DNA from: an uncultured Alphaproteobacteria bacterium
GTDB taxonomy: Bacteria; Pseudomonadota; Alphaproteobacteria; Caulobacterales; Parvularculaceae
Direction: 5' to 3'
Length of the DNA stretch: 6,199 nt
Assembly: GCA_937895955.1 (NCBI GenBank)
Contig: CALAZI010000159.1
Span: forward strand, 1 to 6,199
Part shown: one piece after another, positions 1 through 4,656 of the stretch
How positions within the stretch are numbered: position 1 is the first letter of the stretch
How the letters are laid out: every line of letters starts with the position of its first letter
Position numbers and translations under genes: made by a program
Notes under the pieces: generated by a model
What the model was told of the DNA's origin: nothing
Seen by the model: only the letters and a program-made list of their open reading frames with translations
The model's database searches: none

Positions 1-1
1 C

Positions 2-55
2 CTCATCGGCGTCGACAAAAACAACCTCGACCCGAATGACTTCACCTTCGGGTGA
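2..55 (+). CDS. 3' end of an upstream gene, probable RTX/T1SS-exported protein (partial)
   Basis: Only the last 17 codons and the TGA stop (53-55) are inside the window; the gene enters from the left edge. The peptide reads LIGVDKNNLDPNDFTFG. It aligns without gaps to the end of the RTX protease encoded at 1256-2980 (LAGVAKAQLDANDFIFG), with 11 of 17 residues identical, including the terminal D-F-x-F-G. In RTX proteins this end belongs to the C-terminal region recognised by the type I secretion ABC transporter. I infer that the upstream gene encodes a second RTX-type cargo, paralogous at least at its C-terminus. What its N-terminal part does cannot be seen; it need not be a protease. The match is short but sits in the same frame and ends at the same place, so chance is unlikely. 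Confidence 0.7.
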   Translation, partial: LIGVDKNNLDPNDFTFG

Positions 56-101
56 GAGTCGATAAGGCGCAAGATCGCGCGGCGGCGGCGGAGTTCTGAC
101 T

Positions 102-134
102 GGCGCTGTCGTGCGGGGAATCTTGCACGCCGCC
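102..134 (+). terminator. weak possible hairpin after the upstream RTX gene
   Basis: CGTGC (110-114) can pair with GCACG (125-129) across a 10-base loop. Outside a small bulge, GGCG (102-105) can pair with CGCC (131-134). There is no T-run after it, so it is a poor intrinsic terminator and may simply reflect GC-rich sequence. It is listed because it is the only structure seen between the stop at 55 and the next gene. Confidence 0.2.
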
Positions 135-163
135 TACATCGCGGCTACAGGTCGTCCGCCAAT

Positions 164-1069
164 ATGGAAATTCCACACGGACGACAGGCGGTGGGAATAT
201 CTGGAGGACATGACGAGATCGTCGCCCTAAAGCGCGGCGACCGAAACGCTGCGGTCATTATTGTCGTCATGATCTGCGCATCGTTCATTCTTTCGTCTTT
301 AACCGCTCACGCCGATTTGCGACGCATCAGTCAGGATATCGACTGGCGGCACGCCTGGCTCAATGAAGGCACGTCGCATGCGGCGCTCTTGCTCGCCGCC
401 GCGATTATTCCATCCGTGATCAATCGGGCGCCGCTTTTTGTCGGCGCAAGCTTTCCGATTGCGATCGGCGTTCATATCAGCGGATTTCTTGCATTCACTT
501 TAATTCACGTTTCAATCATGTTCAGCGCTAGAACCGTCCTCTTTCCCACGCTGATCGGCTATTCTTACGATCTGGATGTTCTATCGCCTCGGAATTTTCT
601 TTATGAAGCGCGCAAGGATATTTTCAGTTACGTCCTTCTAGCGTTCGGATTTTATGTCATGCGGGAGATCGAAATTCGGCGCTTGGAAGCAAGAGCGGCG
701 GCAGATAAAGCGCGAAATGAAGGATTGCTTTCTTTTAAATCCGGCGGCGAGACGCTGCAAGCCCAAACGTCTGAAATCGCCTATGCTCGCGCCGCCGGCA
801 ATTACGCCGAATTGACCCTGGTTAATGGGAAGGTCTTTCTTGCCCGTATGACGCTGGCGCGCCTTGAGGGTCTCCTCGCTGAAGCCCGCAGCGACCATAT
901 TCGCATCCACCGTTCGCACATTGTAAGCCGCAGGCGCGTGCGCCACGTGCGGCCCGATGGCGAAGGAGGGCTCGAAGTCGAAATGATCGACGGCGTCAAA
1001 CTTGCGGCGAGCAGAAGCCGCCGCGATTTCCTGTTGGAAAAATTCTCGGAAGTATCTGTTGCCGACTGA
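164..1069 (+). CDS. Membrane-anchored LytTR-family transcriptional regulator
   Basis: The protein has 301 residues. The N-terminal half is hydrophobic, with likely membrane helices at about 28-50, 70-88, 92-120 and 152-166. A charged, probably helical linker (about 167-187) follows, then a LytTR DNA-binding domain at about 190-295. The LytTR hallmarks are I-A-Y-A-R-A-A-G-N-Y at 205-214, the VFLARMTLARLEGLL stretch at 224-238, and HIRIHRSHIVSRRRVRHV at 245-262. LytTR domains bind DNA direct repeats. Four helices would leave both ends in the cytoplasm, so the protein probably senses something in or through the membrane and acts directly on DNA. There is no phospho-receiver domain, so it is not a standard two-component regulator. 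It lies between two RTX cargo genes, making them its likeliest targets (inference). The start is uncertain: ATG 164 has only a weak AGG 12 bases upstream, but a start at Met36 (269) would destroy helix 1. Confidence 0.85.
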   Translation: MEIPHGRQAVGISGGHDEIVALKRGDRNAAVIIVVMICASFILSSLTAHADLRRISQDIDWRHAWLNEGTSHAALLLAAAIIPSVINRAPLFVGASFPIAIGVHISGFLAFTLIHVSIMFSARTVLFPTLIGYSYDLDVLSPRNFLYEARKDIFSYVLLAFGFYVMREIEIRRLEARAAADKARNEGLLSFKSGGETLQAQTSEIAYARAAGNYAELTLVNGKVFLARMTLARLEGLLAEARSDHIRIHRSHIVSRRRVRHVRPDGEGGLEVEMIDGVKLAASRSRRDFLLEKFSEVSVAD

Positions 1070-1081
1070 GCCGTCTTAGTG

Positions 1082-1109
1082 CGGCCGACGGCCGAGCGGC
1101 GCCGGCTTT
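1082..1109 (+). terminator. possible terminator after the LytTR gene
   Basis: Two overlapping GC-rich hairpins can form just after the stop codon. One is CGGCC (1082-1086) with GGCCG (1090-1094), with a 3-base loop. The other is GGCCG (1090-1094) with CGGCT (1103-1107), with an 8-base loop, followed by only a short T run (1107-1109). The position is right for a terminator but the T tail is too short to be convincing. Confidence 0.3.
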
Positions 1110-1238
1110 CACATCTAAATGCTTGAATCGCCGGCTGTTTGGGACGGATTGCGGACCCGAGGGGCGAGCGGGTCTTACGGCTACAGATGGCGCATGCGTA
1201 TTTTTCGACTTGAATCGCACTCCGCGCGCCAACCTGAA

Positions 1239-1244
1239 AAGAGG
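1239..1244 (+). promoter_or_regulatory. ribosome binding site of the RTX protease gene
   Basis: AAGAGG lies 11 bases before ATG 1256. The spacing is slightly long but it is the best Shine-Dalgarno-like match nearby. It supports ATG 1256 over the next in-frame ATG at 1346, which would remove 30 residues. Confidence 0.45.
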
Positions 1245-1255
1245 CTGTCTCCAAT

Positions 1256-2980
1256 ATGTCCGTACTGCTATCCGGCAATCATCCGTTTCCAATTGACGCT
1301 GTCGCCTTCAACGCTTTCGACCACACAGTATCGGTCTCTTCCCTGATGACGCCGACCGGCGTGCCCTACGCAGTGTTGACATATACGCCGCGCTCAACTC
1401 CCGGTTTCGATTATAATCAGTTTTTCACCTATGCTGGGGCGCCGTCCGCCGCCGTCAATTTCACGGTTTCGTTCGACGCGACGATAATTGAGGCGCGCAA
1501 CTATTTCCTGTCAAACGGAGCGCCTGACCTGACCGGACAGCTGACCGCGCCCCGGGCTTTGTCTGCGGCTGAAATCGCAAACGCCCGCGCGGCGCTCGCC
1601 GAATACTCACAATATGCGAATCTTGTTTTCACAGAAGTCAGCGGCGGGGCCGACATCATGTACTTACATGACGAGCGGTTCGGCGTGAACGGATTCGCCC
1701 GCAATGACTTTGACGTCAGCTGGTCGGCTGGCGGCGCCTACACCCTCGAAAACATCGTCGGATTCGCCGCCATCGGTTCGCGCAACGATCCGTATATGTT
1801 CGTCCATGAATTGGGGCATGTCCTTACGTTAAAACATGTCGGGCCGATTCAGACCGATTCCGAAACGCCGTTTTTGCCGGCGCAGTTTCTCGATTCGAAA
1901 TATTCGATTATGTTTTACGACGTAACTCATTCGGAGGTGATTGATCCGGGTGAGCGATTCACCCGCCATCTCCAGCTTTTTGACGTTTACGCCCTCCAGC
2001 AACGTTTCGGTTCGAATATGAGCTGGAACGCCGGCGACGACATTTACACAGCGGCGAGTTTTGACGGATGGCGACAGGTTCTCTGGGACGCGGGGGGCGA
2101 GGACACGATCGATTTCAGGGACCAATCGTCTGATCAGAAAATCGACCTTCGCGAAGGCGGCTTTTCCACGCTGGGCGGTTTTGGTTCTTTCAATCCGACC
2201 GACAATTTATCGATCGCGTACGGCGCTGTGATCGAACACGCCGTCGGCGGGAAGGGCGACGATAAAATCACTGGAAATGACGCGCGCAATAATCTTCGCG
2301 GCAGCATCGGCGACGATTTCCTGCATGGTCAGGCGGGAAGCGACACGGTTGGCGGCGGGGCCGGTCGCGATACGCTGCTTGGCGGGTTTAATTCCGACAC
2401 GCTGATCGGCGGCGCGGGCCCGGACATCCTCAACGGCGGAACGGGCATCGACAAGGCGGACTACACGGCGGCTCCGACGGGCGTCGCGCTTAATTTGCAG
2501 TCAGGCGGATGGGCGGGCGATGCCGCTGGCGATCGTTTCATCAGCATCGAAATCGTCTCAGGCTCCAATCACAACGACACGCTGACGGGATCACGGTACA
2601 ATGACGACCTTCGCGGGCGCGGCGGCAGCGACCTCCTTGACGGCGCCGGAGCGGACGACAAGCTTTACGGCTATTCCGGCAATGACACGCTGATCGGCGG
2701 CGCCGGGAACGACACGCTGACCGGCGGCAGCCACAATGACCGGTTCGTCTTCTCCGGCGCTTTCGGCCATGACGTCATTCAGGACATGAACGCCGGCGCT
2801 TTCATCCGCGACGTCATCGAGATCAACGGCTTCGGTCCTGCCTTCGACAGCTTCGCGGAAATCCTCGCGGCGACGACGGATATCGGCGGCAACGCCGTCA
2901 TCGACATCAACGGCAATACGATCACCCTTGCCGGCGTCGCCAAGGCGCAGCTTGACGCAAATGATTTCATCTTCGGATGA
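1256..2980 (+). CDS. Serralysin-like RTX zinc metalloprotease, T1SS-exported
   Basis: The protein has 574 residues. The catalytic part covers about 60-250. Its metzincin zinc motif HELGHVLTLKH is at 184-194, with predicted ligands H184, H188 and H194 and catalytic E185. The Met-turn is SIMFY at 217-221, with M219 and Y221 placed like the Met and the zinc-contacting Tyr of serralysins. RTX calcium-binding repeats of GGxGxDxLxGG type occur at about 331-400 and 436-495, separated by a DYTAAPTGVALNL-type linker typical of M10 C-terminal regions. Residues 496-574 form the C-terminal secretion region ending DFIFG. No Sec signal peptide is visible, as expected for type I export; the repeats should fold on meeting extracellular calcium. 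The family secretes broad-specificity proteases; the substrate here is unknown. One oddity is Thr191, where metzincins almost always have Gly (HExxHxxGxxH). The exporter gene follows two genes downstream, and an upstream gene ends with a similar C-terminus. Confidence 0.9.
   Translation: MSVLLSGNHPFPIDAVAFNAFDHTVSVSSLMTPTGVPYAVLTYTPRSTPGFDYNQFFTYAGAPSAAVNFTVSFDATIIEARNYFLSNGAPDLTGQLTAPRALSAAEIANARAALAEYSQYANLVFTEVSGGADIMYLHDERFGVNGFARNDFDVSWSAGGAYTLENIVGFAAIGSRNDPYMFVHELGHVLTLKHVGPIQTDSETPFLPAQFLDSKYSIMFYDVTHSEVIDPGERFTRHLQLFDVYALQQRFGSNMSWNAGDDIYTAASFDGWRQVLWDAGGEDTIDFRDQSSDQKIDLREGGFSTLGGFGSFNPTDNLSIAYGAVIEHAVGGKGDDKITGNDARNNLRGSIGDDFLHGQAGSDTVGGGAGRDTLLGGFNSDTLIGGAGPDILNGGTGIDKADYTAAPTGVALNLQSGGWAGDAAGDRFISIEIVSGSNHNDTLTGSRYNDDLRGRGGSDLLDGAGADDKLYGYSGNDTLIGGAGNDTLTGGSHNDRFVFSGAFGHDVIQDMNAGAFIRDVIEINGFGPAFDSFAEILAATTDIGGNAVIDINGNTITLAGVAKAQLDANDFIFG
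2246..2455 (+). repeat. RTX nonapeptide repeat block 1 (coding)
   Basis: This encodes residues 331-400 of the protease, with about six to seven imperfect GGxGxDxLx units such as GGAGRDTLL and GGAGPDILN. The first units are degenerate (GNDARNNLR, GSIGDDFLH). Such units form a parallel beta-roll that binds calcium between turns. Confidence 0.85.
2561..2740 (+). repeat. RTX nonapeptide repeat block 2 (coding)
   Basis: This encodes residues 436-495 of the protease. Units include GSNHNDTLT, GSRYNDDLR, GYSGNDTLI and GGAGNDTLT, ending in GGSHNDRFVF, where the C-terminal domain begins. At the DNA level, near-identical GACACGCTGA stretches recur (around 2576-2585, 2687-2696 and 2711-2720), with another at 2396-2405 in block 1. 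Confidence 0.85.
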
Positions 2981-3009
2981 GGCTGGCGGAATAACGCGCT
3001 TCTCTTTTC

Positions 3010-3037
3010 AGGCGAAAAAGCGCGCGTCTTTTCGCCT
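3010..3037 (+). terminator. intrinsic terminator-like hairpin after the RTX protease gene
   Basis: AGGCGAAAA (3010-3018) pairs perfectly with TTTTCGCCT (3029-3037) across a 10-base loop of mostly GC alternation. ATTTG follows. The hairpin sits 30 bases after the protease stop. The arms carry A4/T4 at their inner ends, and the run after the stem is short, so efficiency is uncertain. It is the best terminator candidate in the window and suggests the protease and DUF2793 genes are mostly transcribed separately. Confidence 0.6.
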
Positions 3038-3039
3038 AT

Positions 3040-3069
3040 TTGATTAAGCGCGCCTAACACGTTGAAAAT
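3040..3069 (+). promoter_or_regulatory. weak candidate promoter for the DUF2793 gene
   Basis: TTGATT (3040-3045) and GAAAAT (3064-3069) each match four of six bases of the sigma-70 -35 and -10 consensus, with an 18-base spacer. They lie about 110 bases before the DUF2793 start and just after the hairpin. Alphaproteobacterial promoters are poorly predicted this way, so the call is tentative. Confidence 0.2.
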
Positions 3070-3167
3070 GCGGCGCGATCTATCCTTTTGCTAACTTATC
3101 CAACACCCGCTGCGGGGCCTTACGCTGTTCTCGCGTTAAGCTGCGGCTTGGCGCTTGTTCAATGCAT

Positions 3168-3174
3168 AAGGGAG
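3168..3174 (+). promoter_or_regulatory. ribosome binding site deciding the DUF2793 start
   Basis: AAGGGAG lies six bases before ATG 3181, a good Shine-Dalgarno match at normal spacing. It decides for ATG 3181 against the longer in-frame TTG 3088. Confidence 0.7.
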
Positions 3175-3180
3175 CGCCCC

Positions 3181-4425
3181 ATGTCTCAGTCGCCGCGTCT
3201 TGGTCTTTCCTACATTCTGCCGCAACAGGCGCAGAAACACATCGCCGCCAACGAATCCTTTCGCCGTCTCGATGCGATTGCGCAGCTTGGCGTCAAATCG
3301 GCGAGCATCGCTGTTGAGCCGGGCGCGCCGACGGCGGGAGACAGCTACATTCTGCCCGCCGCGCCGGCAGGCGTTTCATGGTCTTCGATGGCGGAAGGGG
3401 CCGTCGCCGCATTTCAGGACGGGGAATGGCTGGAACTCGCGCCGCGTGCGGGCTGGCGCGCCTATGTCGAGGACGCCGCTGCGTCTTACGTCTATGACGG
3501 CGCGGCGTGGCATGAAGAAGTCGGCGGCGCGGCGTCCGGCGCGGCGACGTTCGGCGTCAACGCGACCGCTGATGCGACCAACAGGCTCAGCGTCAAATCG
3601 GACGCTGCGCTCTTGTCGCATGACGACGTGACGCCGGGATCGGGCGACGCGCGACAGATCATCAACAAAGCGTCGGGCGCGAACACCGCAAGCGTTGTTT
3701 TCCAGAACGGTTTTTCCGGACGCGCCGAATTCGGCCTCGCCGGTACCGATGATTTTTCGCTGAAAGTGAGCGCGGACGGCGCGACATGGAAATCCGCGAT
3801 CGTCATCGACGCTGACGAGGCGAATGTCGGCGTCGGCGGCGCGCCCTCGTCGGCGCGGCTGACCATTGTCGGCGAGCCCGGTTTCGCCGGCGCCGACCTT
3901 GTTCTTGAAAAGGAAGATTACGCGGGATTTCAGAATTTCGACGTCTATAGCGGCACGTCGATTTATTATGCGCCTTACTTTCAGATGCGCCGCGCGAGGG
4001 GCACAATCGCGAGCCCGTCCGCCGTCGCCGACGGCGACTGGGTCGGCGGCGTCTCGATCGGCGTTTACGCGCCGTCCGGCGCCTTCGTCACGCGCGCGCG
4101 CATGCAGGCGATCGTCAACGGCGCGCCGAGCGGGTCGAGCGTGCCGGTCGATCTCGCCTTCTACGCCGGCGCGTCGGGGGATACTGAGCGCATGCGCATC
4201 GCGTCCTCCGGCAATGTCGCAATCGGCAAGACCGCACCGACGGCGAAGCTCGATGTCGACGGCGCCGTGCGGGTCAAAAGCTACGCGAAAGCGGCGCTTC
4301 CGGCGGCCTCCGCGGTCGGCGCCGGCGCGATCGCCCATGTTGCGGATGAGGCGGGCGGGTCGGTACTCGCCTTTTCCGACGGCTCTGTCTGGCGCCGCGT
4401 GACGGATCGGGCGGTCGTCAGTTGA
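3181..4425 (+). CDS. DUF2793 domain protein with tail-fibre-like C-terminal region
   Basis: The protein has 414 residues from ATG 3181. Residues about 4-113 match DUF2793: the opening SPRLGLSYILPQQAQKHIAANE, then the R-R-L-D-A-I-x-Q-L, A-F-Q-D-G-E-W, A-G-W-R-A-Y-V and Y-V-Y-D-G-A-A-W strings. The family has no known enzymatic role and is found mostly in alphaproteobacterial phage- or fibre-like proteins. The rest resembles phage tail-fibre and trimeric adhesin tails. It carries NVGVGGAPSSARLTIVG at 215-231 and NVAIGKTAPTAKLDVDG at 345-361, and ends with a small knob-like segment (about 379-414: VADEAGGSVLAFSDGSVWRR...). No catalytic motif, signal peptide, transmembrane helix or RTX repeat is visible. 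It lies between an RTX protease and the T1SS exporter, which is suggestive but does not prove export by that route. No other phage structural gene is present in the window. A surface or fibre role is inference. Confidence 0.8.
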   Translation: MSQSPRLGLSYILPQQAQKHIAANESFRRLDAIAQLGVKSASIAVEPGAPTAGDSYILPAAPAGVSWSSMAEGAVAAFQDGEWLELAPRAGWRAYVEDAAASYVYDGAAWHEEVGGAASGAATFGVNATADATNRLSVKSDAALLSHDDVTPGSGDARQIINKASGANTASVVFQNGFSGRAEFGLAGTDDFSLKVSADGATWKSAIVIDADEANVGVGGAPSSARLTIVGEPGFAGADLVLEKEDYAGFQNFDVYSGTSIYYAPYFQMRRARGTIASPSAVADGDWVGGVSIGVYAPSGAFVTRARMQAIVNGAPSGSSVPVDLAFYAGASGDTERMRIASSGNVAIGKTAPTAKLDVDGAVRVKSYAKAALPAASAVGAGAIAHVADEAGGSVLAFSDGSVWRRVTDRAVVS

Positions 4426-4656
4426 TTCATAAAAAGTATAGAAATTTCAATGGATTGGACATCAAATCCGGGAATCCTTCTGAGGCCGCGTCCGCGCGGC
4501 GGCGCAGGCGGCGGCATTGCGCAGGCCCTGTGCGCGAGATCACGTCTTGCTCAGAGACTATTAGTATAGTTTTTGTAAATCGAATTCCCCGACAGGGCTG
4601 ACGAACGAAGCAGGATCAAGGGCTTGGCTTTCAAGCAGGAAAAACTCTCGGAGGAG
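4426..4656. other. intergenic region before the exporter gene
   Basis: This 231-base gap holds no convincing ORF. Two AT-rich patches (4427-4450 and 4556-4582) flank a GC-rich stretch with small hairpins: GCCGCG (4485-4490) with CGCGGC (4495-4500) around a 4-base loop, and GCGCA (4519-4523) with TGCGC (4531-4535) around a 7-base loop. Neither has a T-run, so they are weak terminators for the DUF2793 gene. TATAGT (4565-4570) looks like a -10 element, but TTGCTC (4547-4552) is only 12 bases upstream, too close to be its -35. A promoter for the exporter gene probably lies here but cannot be fixed. Confidence 0.4.

Noticed and set aside
802..1292. Minus-strand open frames over the LytTR 3' end and following gap
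   Set aside because: Ser/Arg-rich translations without motifs, overlapping a clear LytTR domain.
1119..1346. 75-codon + strand open frame between the LytTR and protease genes
   Set aside because: Overlaps the protease start by 91 bases in another frame, has no ribosome site or recognisable domain; the region is better read as the protease upstream region.
3088..3180. Upstream TTG extension of the DUF2793 protein with a hydrophobic stretch resembling a signal peptide
   Set aside because: DUF2793 proteins begin close to the SPRLxLxY string, ATG 3181 has a well-spaced AAGGGAG, and the extension has no ribosome site of its own that I can see.
3376..4338. 320-codon open frame on the minus strand opposite the DUF2793 gene
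   Set aside because: It is very Arg/Ala-rich with no recognisable domain, lies entirely over a + strand gene with clear family motifs and a good ribosome site, and is expected as a by-product of GC-rich coding.
3866..4402. 178-codon open frame in another + frame inside the DUF2793 gene
   Set aside because: Arg/Ser/Ala-rich low-complexity translation of GC-rich codons; no ribosome site or domain, and the main frame carries the fibre motifs.
4435..4569. AGTATAG occurring twice (4435-4441 and 4563-4569) in the gap before the exporter
   Set aside because: A seven-base match in AT-rich patches is easily chance and has no further similarity around it.
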